A stretch of 64,000 nucleotides of DNA, from NCBI GenBank assembly GCA_022457155.1, contig JAJGOT010000318.1, positions 1-64,000 of the forward strand, given 5' to 3'. The notes under the pieces are model-generated. The model did no database searches. It was not told where the DNA came from and was given only the letters and a program-made list of their open reading frames with translations. Position numbers and translations under genes: made by a program. The DNA comes from Cladopsammia gracilis. Its lineage: Eukaryota; Cnidaria; Anthozoa; Scleractinia; Dendrophylliidae. Below, one piece after another: positions 31,802 through 42,987 of the stretch (the first letter of the stretch is position 1; every line of letters starts with the position of its first letter).

Positions 31802-32118
31802 ATCTAGCTCTCCCTGGCGGTTAAGCTTGTCCCGCTGCATGTTGGACTCCTTGTCCCGATGCTGGTTGAACTCCTTGTCCAGCGTCCGGTTTAACTCTCT
31901 GAGCTGCATTTCCCACAGCAGGATGAACTCCTTGAACTCCTCGTTCCGCGGCTGGTAGAACTCTTTGAGGTATCTGTCTCATGGCTGGTTGAACAACCTG
32001 AGCCTCATGTCATACGGCTGGTTGAATTCCTCGAGCTCCTTGTTCCGCTGGTGGCTGAACTCCCTGAACTGCTTGTCCCACTGCATGTTGAACTCTTTGA
32101 CCTCCTCGTCCAGGTACT
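31802..32118 (-). pseudogene. Exon-like fragment encoding 11-residue coiled-coil repeats
   Basis: On the minus strand from about 32118, after an AG acceptor-like TATCCAG, the frame encodes about nine 11-residue repeats of the type DKEFNQHR/NKELEEFNQPY, i.e. a 33-base minisatellite in register with codons. One in-frame TGA (in FNQP stop DRYLKEF) breaks it. A donor-like AAAGTATAT ends it near 31802. I do not recognise the protein. It may be an exon of a decayed gene or part of a repeat. Confidence 0.45.
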
Positions 32119-32201
32119 GGATATTATACGTCTGCTATCAGAAAATAGAAGAAGGGAACGAAGAGGCAAAAGAAATCCTTCGACGCGTCAGCGTACAACC
32201 A

Positions 32202-32288
32202 CGCCGCACTGCAGTTGAGCCAAAGTGATAATTTATTCATATGTACTAATCTTATATGCGTTACTTTAATGTATGCAGTGTGAATAGT
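32202..32288 (+). repeat. Direct repeat B' (partner of 29142-29228)
   Basis: The 87-base copy is identical or nearly identical to unit B, ending at TGAATAGT. The sequence then diverges (TAAAAAAG here, AAACTATCC there). Confidence 0.85.
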
Positions 32289-32664
32289 TAAAAAAGTGCA
32301 ATAGTTATGAAACCTGAGGAATGTCTTTGTTCCATATACACAACACAATTGATGTTGAACTTTTGTTCGAGCAACTGACCAATAGAAATGGTGCAATCAA
32401 GTTATTCAGTCATAGGGTGTGATCAAAAAACAAAAGATTTGCACGGTCAAGTATGGTTCAACAAAAATTGTAGTTCCTTTGTTATCGCCATTGAAGTCTG
32501 CAAGGTTTCACAACCAGTCCCTCGATTAACTATGGCTGTTCAAAATGGCTTATATACTGTATATTGCATAATTGATTTGATTACCAACACAGCTCAAAAT
32601 TCTTCGAACGCAACAAAATAAGTATATGGCAATTTTAACCCATCATTGAGAAACTTTGTTACCA

Positions 32665-33928
32665 ATGAGCACATGCGATCCAACTGTAATGTTTCATTTT
32701 CTTCCAGACTTTGAAAGCATTATTCATGACTTACAAAAAATGCAATGCAGTGAAGACAAGATCAACAACGAAACTAACCCACTAGAGGATCTAACAAAGA
32801 TTGCTTTAGACAAAGGATTCACAATTTCTGACAATGGAGCATCTGGAAATTGTATGTTCTTTGCATTGTCCGAGCAACTACAAAGTGTAAACGGAGTAGA
32901 CATCTCACACAAAAAACTACGGAAAACTTTGGTCCAGTTTCTCTCAGAGAACCCAAATCAGGTAAGTCAGTGATTTGACTTTTCGTGAAGATTTCATTTA
33001 TTTTCCTTGACTAAGATAATCGTTCATGAGAGTGTGTCTTCAGGGGCACCGAACAAGCCGAGTTCACCAAAAGCTGTAGAAAGTCATGTTTATGTTTGTT
33101 TTGATGATTTAATGTCGTTTAAAGGGTTTCCATCTGTTCGGATGCCTTAGCTGAATATTCAACAGGTCCGTGGAAAGTATTAGGAACAAAAACCTTTTCC
33201 TAGTATGATTTCTAAGAATTTTTTAATTTAGCGTTTTGCTCCCACATTTTTTAGCTGGACTTTCTGGAAAAGAAAAATAGCATTTTTCAACCCCTTAAAA
33301 AACGTCAGGCATAGTTTTTATTGGGTCCGAAAACGTCAGTTTTCTTTTCCGGTAATAGTTAGAATTACAATAATTGTAATCCGAAAATCTAAAGGTGGTC
33401 TGCACATCCCGAACATGAGTTACCCTGTGTCTTTATGGGGTGTGGATGCTAGAATAGCTTGTCTTGAAAAACACAGTAACAAAATAGCTAAGAGGGTCAG
33501 TTTTTAAGTTAACAATCAGATAAAATGAGAGAACAGATGAGAGAAAAACTAAAATTTACTTGCCTGAACTTTTATTTTAGCTCGGTGGATCACCACTATT
33601 CAATTTTGTTTGTGGGTATGCATCATGGCCCGAATACTTAGGAAGCATGGAAAAGGACGGAACCTGGGGGGATCATTTGGTTTTGCGTTCTGCAGCAAAC
33701 TGCTTTCAAACCCCCATCCGTATTATCAGCGATCTTAGGCATGAAACGGTCATCAATCCAGATCGTCCAGTTGCCACCACCAACCTACTTGTGCTGGGAC
33801 ACGTTTGTGAGCTACACTATGTTAGCCTTCTGCCCATACAAGGTAAAACTGTTATCTCTTATAATTACCATAACTTTCGAAATTATACTGCTGTTCGACT
33901 GCCCCAGAATGTGTTAGACACATTGTAG
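32665..33928 (+). CDS. OTU-domain cysteine protease-like protein, two exons
   Basis: Proposed exon 1 is 32665-32961 (ATG in ACCAATGA) and exon 2 is 33581-33928. The donor CAG|GTAAGT and acceptor TTTATTTTAG are good, and the intron is phase 0, giving 214 aa. The OTU fold is supported by the cysteine box NGASGNCMFFALSEQL and the histidine box ELHYVSL, in the right order and spacing, with WGDHLVLRSAANCF between. OTU enzymes cleave ubiquitin or related chains. A donor-like AAGGTAAAA at 33840 could indicate further exons instead of the stop at 33928. OTU domains also occur in some Helitron-type transposons, so a mobile origin is possible. The 33929-34370 stretch shows no gene. Confidence 0.65.
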
Positions 33929-34382
33929 ACTTGGTACGAAAAATTAATGTAATGAATATGACATTTTTGCATGGGTTGATTTGGTGTAGAAACGTGTGCA
34001 GGCCTTAGAACATTAAAAAGACCTCAAACGAATATGAATGAGGCGATTGAGACTGGAGAGAGATCCGTGAGTATCCGCGTTGCTGATTTCCCCTATGTAA
34101 ACGGTCAATGCCATTTTTAACGGTCGATGCCATCATTAACTTTCATTAGTAACCAAGCCTTTTGTAATGGTTGATGTCATTTCTTGCTAGTTTATGCCTG
34201 GATTAGGACGAAAGTAGGCTATCATTATTAGATAAAATTGGGCCTAGGTAAAGCGATTATTAGACTTAAGCTTGATTTGCGATTAGGATAGATTTAGGGA
34301 TAGGGTCACCCATTATAGATGTATCATTAAGAAAAGCACCTTTTATAATGAAATTTTTCTTGGGATTGCCAGATCAACTCAG

Positions 34383-34440
34383 TGGTGTAGTGGTGAAGGA
34401 GAGATGTTAGCTTGCAAGAGGTTCCGGGTTCGATTCTACG
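34383..34440 (+). other. tRNA-like (pol III promoter-type) sequence
   Basis: A box TGGTGTAGTGG at 34383-34393 and B box GGTTCGATTCT at 34427-34437, spaced as in tRNA genes. The 3' acceptor strand is not convincing, so it is read as a tRNA-derived relic. Bases 34441-35574 downstream show no gene. Confidence 0.45.
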
Positions 34441-36264
34441 TTATTAATTGCATTTTTCGTTTTCTGATAAAAAAAATGTTGCTATAATGGCAGCGCCCAT
34501 TTACGAAAGAGGAATTTGGCACACATGGCGATTTGCGCACCAGGGGAATTTTTAAGACACTAGAAACAATGTGTGCATGTATTATTATAATGGAAAATTT
34601 GTAATTATCATTGCTATTAGGACTCATTGTGGCCGGTTGATTGTAGCCTACGACCACGTGTTGTGAATCACAAACCAGAATCTTCTGGATTGTCACTCAT
34701 TTAGTAATCTTAGTACCAGTTGACATAATTACAAGTTATGCAAGAGATTCTGCACGCAAGTGGATCGTGAGTTATAGACAAGTGGACCTGAAAGACTGTT
34801 CTTAAGCCAGCGACACATTAGATGATTTTATATGCTCATCGCGGCGATTGCATTGCTTTTGCAGCACCACTGATTTCAAGTGTGTTTGCAATAAAATTAC
34901 TTTCAGTTTCGCACGCTGGTACATAGGGCAAAAAAATTAATAACAGTTTCGGAGCCGCTGGTGCTATTTTGAGTTGTTATTTTCCTGCTTTTAATAGAGT
35001 AATTTCGCAAAATGGCCTCTGAAGGAATATTTTCCAATAAAACACAAAACTTCATACTGCATACTGAACAGCTTGCCAGCCTTTTCTTAGATTTTATGTC
35101 AGTTTAATTTTTCTTGAAGTTTGGTTGTAATTTTAGGGAAGATGGAGGGAGCCCAAATATTCAGTAAAGGCAAACTTTCTGCTGATCCAAAGAGTTCAAA
35201 ATAATTGCTACTGTTGTTTGAAAAGTAAAAAAAACTCTTCATGGATTTTTAAGAACCTATTTATCTCGTAAAAGGTAGAAACTAAGCCAGGGAGAACTGT
35301 CAGAGTTTCAATTTGACGACTGTACCGCTCGCTTGTCATTTTCCACCACATTGCTTTTGATTAGTGACAAGTTCAGTGTTCGTTGGAGCCAATTTCGCCA
35401 TTATAACGCTCTTTCCGAACCTGTCATACAAATAGGTTGTCGCCCAGCTATAGTGAGAACGTTATTCATCTTTCATGAATTTATTGTTGTTTTTGAAAAC
35501 GTTTAGCTGCCGTAAACCATAGAATATTTCACAGATTTAACCCGAAGTTAGTTTTTTAACCCACCTAGCTAGGAGGGTTAAATTTAATAGTCAGGGAGCA
35601 TCTGTAATCCCGTGAGATTTTCTTGAAGATAACAAGCCACCTATCTAAAAGTGTCAAGGGGACCCTTAGGAACACAGAAAATGTTGTCGGCAATTTTGCG
35701 ACTTGCACCGGCAGCTGCTATGGTGGTTTTAAAATAGGCCCCGTATGGCTCAGCATGGAAATGAGGCTGAGACTAAGATTTATTATGGGATGATATCTAA
35801 CATGACAATAGTCATAATGATAGTTAACAAGGTCACGTGACCATGTTGACATGGAAGCGAGGCTCTAACATTAGATGGCCTATAATTATCGCTTATTTGA
35901 ACCAATTGTCACCAAACTTGCTCAGATTGGTTATGGGATGGTGTCTGACATGTTGATAAACATTAATTATAAAAGTAACACATAAGTCATGTGACCTTTT
36001 TGACATGGAAGCGAGGCTCGAACAGAAAAATGTTTATATCCGGCATAATAATATGTACATTCTTTCAAAAATTACTGTCACTGTTTCCCAATGATACCTG
36101 CTTTGATACCTGCTTTGAGTTCTGATATAATAATCGAAATCAACGTAATTGGTGGTCAGCGGTTTTTTATTCAATAATTTTGGTCAGCGGTCTTTTTCAT
36201 CATTTTAGTGATGTGCCATTTTGAATTGCCAGTCAGTGTAGTGAAGCTCAGTACTCACACTGTC

Positions 36265-36461
36265 TAATTTATAGTCTTTTAATATATGTTTATATATTAA
36301 TTAATTTTTTTCTTTTTTGGAGGGTATGTCTTAGCATGGGAATTTAGTTTCCCCCTACTACCGTCCTGTTAACCATTTTTGTATTTTTGTTCGATTATAT
36401 GTTAGTATTAGTTCATTTGTGTCAGTTATGTATGGTTACGAACTGTGATTAAAGATTAAAG
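36265..36461 (+). mobile_element. Short 3' LINE tail with 6-bp target duplication
   Basis: 197 bases ending in GATTAAAGATTAAAG, flanked by ACTGTC at 36259-36264 and 36462-36467. It is absent from the opposite arm of the host element. The tandem ATTAAAG-type tail suggests a 5'-truncated CR1/L2-like LINE, which is inference. Confidence 0.6.
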
Positions 36462-36536
36462 ACTGTCATGATCTTTTATAGTGAATTTATATGTTTTTGC
36501 TTCTCTAGACCCCGAAAAGACAAATCTAGAATTTGA

Positions 36537-37148
36537 AAAGTTTTAGATTTTGTCAAAGAATGGGCTAGTTATGGCAATAAACAGTACACGGAGGCTCGGG
36601 TTAAGCTGCAGGATATTTCAGTGAAAGATCTTGAGGGAAAGGGTTCTTCATGGTATCGATCCTGCAACAAGGGTGTTGCCCACACAGGAATGATCAAGAG
36701 AGCGAAGGAGAGGTACGAAAGAGAGTTATCTGGCCCAAACGAATCCAGGCGTAAGTCTCGATCAGGAGCTGATAATATTACTCCAGGGCGTTCTCAGCTG
36801 ACTCGGTCGCAAACTTCACCTTTAAACAAAGCTGCTTGCTTTCTTTGTGATGGTCAAGCAGGTTATAGGGAAATGCTATTTAATGTTAGGACACTATCTG
36901 GCGGAGAATCACTGCGTAAAGCCATCACTTTGTCAGGTAACGAGAAGGTCGCCGTTAAGCTAAATACCGCCATTGCCTCCAATGATGCGCATTCAATCGA
37001 CATCAAGTACCACAAAAACTGTTGGTTGAACAGCGTGACCAATATTTTGTGTAAGCCCGCTCCCACTTCTCTCCTTTCTTTCACAAATCAAATTCTAGAT
37101 TTGTCTTTTCGGGGTGTAGAGGGAAGCAGAAACATAAATTCGCCATAA
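36537..37148 (+). pseudogene. Cys/His-rich, zinc-finger-like protein remnant, about 203 aa
   Basis: The phase is open from just after a TGA (36534-36536) to TAA 37148. The first in-frame ATG is 36690 and a non-ATG start exists at 36621, so the beginning is lost or on another exon (an AG acceptor-like TTCTCTAG is at 36501-36508). It reads WYRSCNKGVAHTGMIKRAKE, later CFLCDGQ and finally DIKYHKNCWLNSV. The paired W/C/H spacing looks like zinc-binding modules I associate with repeated, transposon-linked cnidarian proteins. No catalytic domain is seen. It is enclosed by the 35575-37893 inverted repeats. Confidence 0.45.
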
Positions 37149-37905
37149 AAGATCATGACAGTGTGAGTACTGAGCTTCACAACACTGACTGGCAATTCAA
37201 AATGGCGGATCGCTAAAATGATGAAAAAGACCGCTGACCAAAATTATCGAATAAAAAACCACTGACCACCAATGTTAATTTCGATTATTATATCAGAATT
37301 CAAAGCAGGCATCATTGGGAAACAGTAACAGTAATTTTTGAAAGAATGTACATATTATTATGCCGGATGTAAACATTTTTCTGTTTGAGCCTCACTTCCA
37401 TGTCAAAAAGGTCACGTGACTATATGTATTACTTTACTGTTTATCAACATGTCAGACACCGTCCCATAACCAATCTGAGCAAGTTTGGTGACAATCGGTT
37501 CAAATAAGTGATAATTATAGGCCATCCGATGTTAGAGCCTCACTTCCATGTCAACATGGTCACGTGACCTTGTTAACTATCATTATGACTATTGTCATGT
37601 TAAATATCATCCCATAATAAATCTGAGCAAGTTTGGTGACATTTGGTTGCAATTATCGATAATTATGAGCAATTTAAGTCTCAGCCTCATTTCCATGCTG
37701 AGCCATATGGGGCCTATTTTAAAACCACCATAGCAGCTGCCGGTGCAAGTCGCAAAATTGCCGACAGCATTTTCTGTGTTCCTAAGGGTCCCCTTGACAC
37801 TTTTAGATAGGTGGCTTGTTATCTTCAAGAAAATTCCACGGGACTTTAAATCGCGACATATGCTCTCTGACTATAACCCGCTGTTTAACCCGAGGTTAGC
37901 CTTAA

Positions 37906-38624
37906 GGTTACAGTGTACCTTCAGATCGAAAATTTATTGAAAAATTTTTTTTGGCGTCAAAATAAAGTTTACAGAATGAACTTTCATCCAAAACAAAAAG
38001 TATCGAAAAATAGTGAAAATTGACGGAGAAATGACGGTATAACTTTTGTGGGCGGAGTTTGTTTATTAAGCGATATGTTTTTTTAAGCGCCGTTTTCTCA
38101 AAGTTAATTTTTCGCTTGTTGGGGACACTTTAAAGAGCTACAACTCAAAGGGAATTTGTTCGTTTTTTCTTAAATTTGGACAGAAGCTAGGCTAACATAT
38201 AATCAACAAAAACGTGTCGGCGAATTTCTTAATTCCGAAAACTTTTTCGTCAAGAGGCATTTCCGTGCGATCATTCCAATTTTTTTCTCCCCTTTTCGAA
38301 AATATTCTGTAACTTTTCACAGGAATTGAATATGGAAAATCGCCGACACGTTTTTTTAGCGCTTCGTGTCCGGAAACCCGAGAACAAATCAAATTAGCAA
38401 AATATAATAATCGCTTTGAGTTATAGCGTTTTAAAGCTGATTCTGACGTTCGAATTTAGACGTCGTAAAAAATTCGACAATTCATTTTATTACCAAATGG
38501 TTTCCATATTTAGATAGCCAGCTCTATAAGCTTTAATTTGATATCTGGGTTTAGGTATATTAAGTGTAATCTTAAGACGCTAGAGCTGTTATACTGGAGA
38601 CACCCCAGAAGGTACACTGTAACC
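37906..38624. mobile_element. TTAA-flanked MITE (second copy begins at 63615)
   Basis: Perfect inverted ends GGTTACAGTGTACC and GGTACACTGTAACC are flanked by TTAA at 37902-37905 and 38625-38628. 719 bases, non-coding. The TTAA target is characteristic of piggyBac and Kolobok superfamilies; the end sequence does not decide which. Confidence 0.85.
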
Positions 38625-38701
38625 TTAACCTGATTTTGAACAACAGAATTAGCAGGTTAAGTTAAAGCGATTTAACCCGAGGTTAGGATTTAACCGGCCC
38701 T

Positions 38702-38850
38702 GGTTGAGATCCTTTCAGTCATATTTACATGATCCACTCATAATTTTGGCAAGTGAGTCCCTTTTGAGGCCAAAAATCCAAGATTTCAGTGAAAATTTTC
38801 CAACAAGATACTTAGGCTGTTCTTGCCCGGAGCCCTTCAATTTGGGCTAA
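38702..38850 (+). repeat. Dispersed repeat copy (partner at 28766-28885)
   Basis: Same blocks and orientation as 28766-28885. The following stretch 38851-40100 shows no recognisable gene. Confidence 0.7.
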
Positions 38851-40099
38851 CCCTAAAGAAATTGGTGAAGTTAACGTGAAAAAAAAGCAGAGTTCTGGCC
38901 CTCTAGTGCTTTGACTGTACATTCCAACCCCAGCTGCTTCCAAAACTCATGCGTGGAACGTAAGCTGAAAAAACTCCAAACGACGCCATAACAAAACAGA
39001 TTGGCCGTGAGAATATGCAACCACAATACTCCTGACCCTGAAGGCAGGCTTATTGAACGTGTTCGCTACTTGAGACAACATGGCTGAACAACGTACAACT
39101 CAGTGGTTGAGCGCCGGTTAAAGCCATGTTTAAGGCCCGCCCAGCGATGGAAGGACATCATGAAGTCTGGAAATCCCTGGTCCCTGGCACCTCTCGAAGA
39201 ATTGAGTGTGTGTCCTTGCCGCCTCGGCCCAAAGCGTTACTCAGCGCTAGAGGTGTCAATTGGCTGTTATGGACAAGATGAGCCGGCGGGAAAGTCTGGA
39301 ATCACTCTGGATCAGAAAAGGGGCAGCCATTAGCATTGTGAGTTGTGGGCCATTTCCCATCCCGTGCCGTGGTTGAAATGCCCGATATCCAAAGTACTTC
39401 CAGACTTATAACATTTTGCTATAATTTTCGGGCGGGAAGGTCCATTTCAGATTTGCCATAAAATTTCTCAACATGCTTTGCGAAAGTGGCAGCTAGGTCC
39501 ACTATGCATGGTCGGGCAATTGAAATACAGCTTTGGGCAGCTCAAAGTGAGTTCTTGCTGGCCAGCCGAAATTGGGCAAGGCAGGCAAAAGCTATGAGCC
39601 AGCAGTGGAGAACTGGGAGTGCTTCCTAGGAGGTCTGTAAGGGAGATGGTGCGAAACTAAGTAGCTGACTATTGGCGATAAAATGAAGCAATTTTAGAGG
39701 AATGAACTTTGGTTTGGTATCCTTTTTTATCTTCAGAGGGTTTTAGCGGCACGGGGGAAAACTTGGCCATCTGAAGTGAAAAATCAGCATAAAATCGAGA
39801 AATTTTGGTAAAGTTTGGGATTTATTTTCTCGAGCGGGAGACACAGAGTTATCTTTTTTTGCATATGTTATTTCTCAAAGACGAAATACTGAACAATGTT
39901 TTGCAATTAATTTGTAGTTCACATGCCAAAAATGAGGCAAATCTGAGCGAAAAAAAAAAGAGGCCTAACATTCGACATAAGACGGTTATGCACCCAGCCC
40001 TTCAAATGTCTAACTTGATCAGTATTTATAACAGTAATCCCAAGGGACATCTAGTACACAAAGACAACACGCTACAGTGTCTTTTTTAGTTTTATTGAT

Positions 40100-40520
40100 G
40101 TAAGGAACAACTTGAGCGGTTAATTACTGAAACAAACAACTTGTGCCTTTTTTGTGAAACGGACAACTAGTGTTTTTCTATTAAGTGAAACAAACAATTT
40201 AAGCGGTTTAACAGCAGTGAAACCAACAACTTGAGTACTTTAAAAGCAGTGAAATGAACAACTTGATCTCTTTAAAGCTCAGTGAACCAACAACTTGCGC
40301 TTTTTTCGAGTGAAACAAACAACTTGTGCAGTTTAAAAGCAGTGAAACAAACAACTTGCGATTTTTGCGGGTGAAACCAACAACTTGAGCTGTTTAAAGG
40401 TAGTGAAACCAACAACCCGCGCTTTTTTGCGTGAAACGAACAACTTGAGCTTTTTTCGAGTGAAACGAACAACTTTTGCACTTTAAAGGCGGTGAAACCA
40501 ACAACTTGCGCTTTTTCCAT
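40100..40520 (+). repeat. Minisatellite, GTGAAACAAACAACTTG type
   Basis: About eleven units of 33-40 bases: AGTGAAACCAACAACTTGAGC plus a variable TTTTTTCGA or TTTAAAGC spacer. Two spacer types alternate irregularly. It is followed at 40525-40650 by degenerate AACCCTA telomere-like sequence. Confidence 0.85.
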
Positions 40521-40698
40521 GTTTTTTAATCCTAACCCTAAGTTAGGCATGGCCCTGAGTTAAGTTACCCCCTACCCTAGAAATTGTTCTAACCCTAGAA
40601 TCTTAACTCTAACCCTAGATTTGAACTATCCTTAACCCTAGCTTTCACCGGGGGGTGTCAAAAGCCCTGTTCACGTGACCGCCATTTTTCTTGATTAA

Positions 40699-41691
40699 CC
40701 CATTGACACCTGAGAATTTTTACGTTTTTGAGCTATTTCCTGCATACGCACGCCCCATAGGATTTCGTGACTCCATATTTAAAGTTACCATTGAAAGTGC
40801 TGCTGTTCTAAAACACTGAAGGCTCGAGTTTACTGGAAACGTCATTGTGACATTTTCATTTTGCTTGGTTGAGTTGCGATAAAGGGTCCAATATGAATTA
40901 TCTACGGTTTTTGGTAAGTTCACAGCCATTTTTAATCTTTAGTAGCTGCCTGATGAGCATCATTAAGCTTGAAGGTAGTTCAGAGTCCACTTTCTCAATG
41001 AAGCGAGTTAGGTGTTGTACTTCGTTTACGAATTTGGCTCGTTGCTCGTTGAACTGGAAAAATGGCCGTCCAGAAACGAAGTAACCTTGGGACTCGACCC
41101 TGGATGAATTTCTCTACCTACCGCGGCATATTTTGGAAGTTGCGACCACAGGAGAACACAACAAGTGCGAAATTTCGGCGGTGGGTCGGACAGGCTGTGG
41201 ACTTAGTATATATATGAAATGTGTGGAGGACGGGAGGAACGCTGTCAAAAAATCTCGCATGCAGTGCGGTGGTGATGTTGAAAATTGAGGCAAGGTCAGT
41301 ATGCACTAGAACGAAACTGCCCGTACAAGACTCCACTGCTTTAGAAAATTGCAACTTTCTCAATCATGCGAACATTGCCCTAACTAGCAGTTGTGAGCAT
41401 TGACTAGAAAGTCCCTCAAATTGAGATACCAAATAAACACAAAAAAGTCAGTGATTTTTGCAGAATATCAGCGTTTGAATTTGGACAATAACAAAAATGA
41501 CCGTTTTTTACGTCATAGAAAAACAACAAAAATCACGTTTTTGCCTTTAGTTTTTTTTTATTCAAATCAACGTGACAAACCCAAAAGTCAACATTCATAG
41601 CAAAATTCAGTCCTAATCCTAGCTTAGCAGCGAATTTTTTTGCTATTATTCGTTGCTCGGGCCGAGCTACAGCCTTTCGTTCTAGTGCATA
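40699..41691. mobile_element. piggyBac-type non-autonomous element, rearranged copy
   Basis: It starts CCCATTGACACCTGAGAAT directly after TTAA (40695-40698) and matches 59193-59350 and 59890-60320 in the same orientation. From 41316 to 41675 it matches 60330-60690 in the opposite orientation, so that segment is inverted. The inverted part is bounded by perfect 17-base inverted repeats (41300-41316 and 41675-41691). The right terminal repeat is not found. Confidence 0.7.
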
Positions 41692-41886
41692 GTTTATGGG
41701 GTAAGACGAAAATCTTTCTATCTTGTCTATGTAACCTTGAAGCGTGGGGTTTCCTTGATAGCCGTGATTTCCGCTTTCCTTCTGATTTCCCTCGTTCTCA
41801 CCTCTAGGCCATGCACTGACAGACGAGCAAGCGAATGTAAACACGATGCCGACCAAAGGAAGCCAAAATGCACTCAGTCGAAGCAT
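41533..41886 (-). CDS. Hypothetical secreted-type protein, 117 aa
   Basis: From ATG 41886 the protein starts MLRLSAFWLPLVGIVFTFAC, a good signal-peptide shape, with likely cleavage after CSSVSA. A short hydrophilic part (PRGENEGNQKESGNHGYQGN) follows, then AVARPEQRI and KLGLGLNFAMNVDFWVC. The frame is open upstream to 42060. The second half lies in the inverted segment of the piggyBac-type element, and the same peptide block is readable but stop-broken at 60330-60430. It may be an exon whose 3' part is shared with the transposon, or a chance frame. No family recognised. Confidence 0.35.
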   Translation of the reverse strand: MLRLSAFWLPLVGIVFTFACSSVSAWPRGENEGNQKESGNHGYQGNPTLQGYIDKIERFSSYPINYALERKAVARPEQRIIAKKFAAKLGLGLNFAMNVDFWVCHVDLNKKKLKAKT

Positions 41887-42619
41887 CGTCCGGCTAAAAA
41901 GTGCCAAATGACGGAGGTTTTTTCGCTCGAACCAAAGCAAATTTCCCACCAAAATGTTTACTAGATTCCAGTCTTTCCAAAACCGAGTGTGGATGTTGAC
42001 ATTGTGCCTGTTAAAACGAGTTAGAACGCTTAAAGCGATGTCCGCACGATCGAACTCCATACAAGCCTTTGTACGAAATTGCTAACTTCATGGTCAAAAT
42101 GACGGTACTTTTTTTAAAGTTATTAAAATATTATAACGTTTCTAGATAGAATAATAACCATAGTACTGGAATCCGAGTGTGGATTTCAGAAAAGTAACTC
42201 AGAAATGCGCGAAATTTTGATTTTCCTTTCAAAAAATGACCATTTTGCTATGATTTAAGGGTCAAATTGGGATTATTACAAGCTTGTTGTACAACAGATA
42301 TGCAAAGTATTTCTCATCCATTGAGATATACCTACAACGACACTACAACTATAAAAGACCCTTTCCTTGTGTCAGAAAATATCTTACATGCTTAAGAAAT
42401 CAGCTAAAAAGAAAAACAACTAACATCGGATCGAAAATACACCAATTTGTTATTGGCTAAAGTAAAACTAAACAAGCCAATAAAAAGATAGAACATTTGA
42501 TCCTCCCCAAGCACTCATAAGTAGCTAATATGCTACAGCGTCAAATCATTCTTCGAGACCTTCCACATGGGAGCAACTGATGAAGTTCACCAAAGAACCG
42601 AAACTCGAGTCTTGCTTAA

Positions 42620-42987
42620 AGGGGCATTGTCACGCAGATTTTGCTGTGTGTTGGTCAAAATACACTAAATATATGACAGAGTACCTTTGCTCAAACATAA
42701 AATTGCTTTTAGAACACCAAGAAGATAAGATCAAGTGATTTCTTCAAGAAAGAACAGACCATAATAAGTTTTTCTGCGATTTTTCCACAACTCTTGTGAC
42801 GGCCAATTTTTCAAGTTGCAGTCCATTTCCATCCTGGCTATCCGCAGCCAAAGATAACGAATACTAGTTTCTCTGCACTGCTAGAGTATTTGTTAACAGA
42901 ACTGGACCATTATTTTAAGGTTTCCATTGAAACAAATAGGTTTTTTGGCTTTTCAAAGTGATACTAAAAATAGGTGACAGTGTCCCT
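42620..42987. mobile_element. TTAA-flanked MITE
   Basis: Ends AGGGGCATTGTCAC and GTGACAGTGTCCCT are inverted with few mismatches, flanked by TTAA at 42616-42619 and 42988-42991. 368 bases, non-coding. Confidence 0.75.

Larger units (their letters stand above)
35575..37893. mobile_element. Element with about 0.7-kb inverted repeats
   Basis: 35575-36264 matches the reverse complement of 37150-37893. Shared blocks include TTCTTGAAGATAACAAGCC, GGCAATTTTGCGACTTGCAC and GCTCAGTACTCACACTGTC, each read in reverse on the right. The outer tips are diverged and no clear target duplication is found. The interior holds a Cys/His-rich coding remnant (36537-37148), and a small LINE tail has inserted at 36265-36461. 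Confidence 0.75.

Noticed and set aside
39103..39333. Short plus-strand frame resembling a retroelement linker
   Set aside because: Too short and without a motif; resemblance not strong enough to name.
40272..40550. Minus-strand repeat protein in the GTGAAACAAACAACTTG array
   Set aside because: The open frame is a by-product of a tandem repeat whose unit length varies out of phase.
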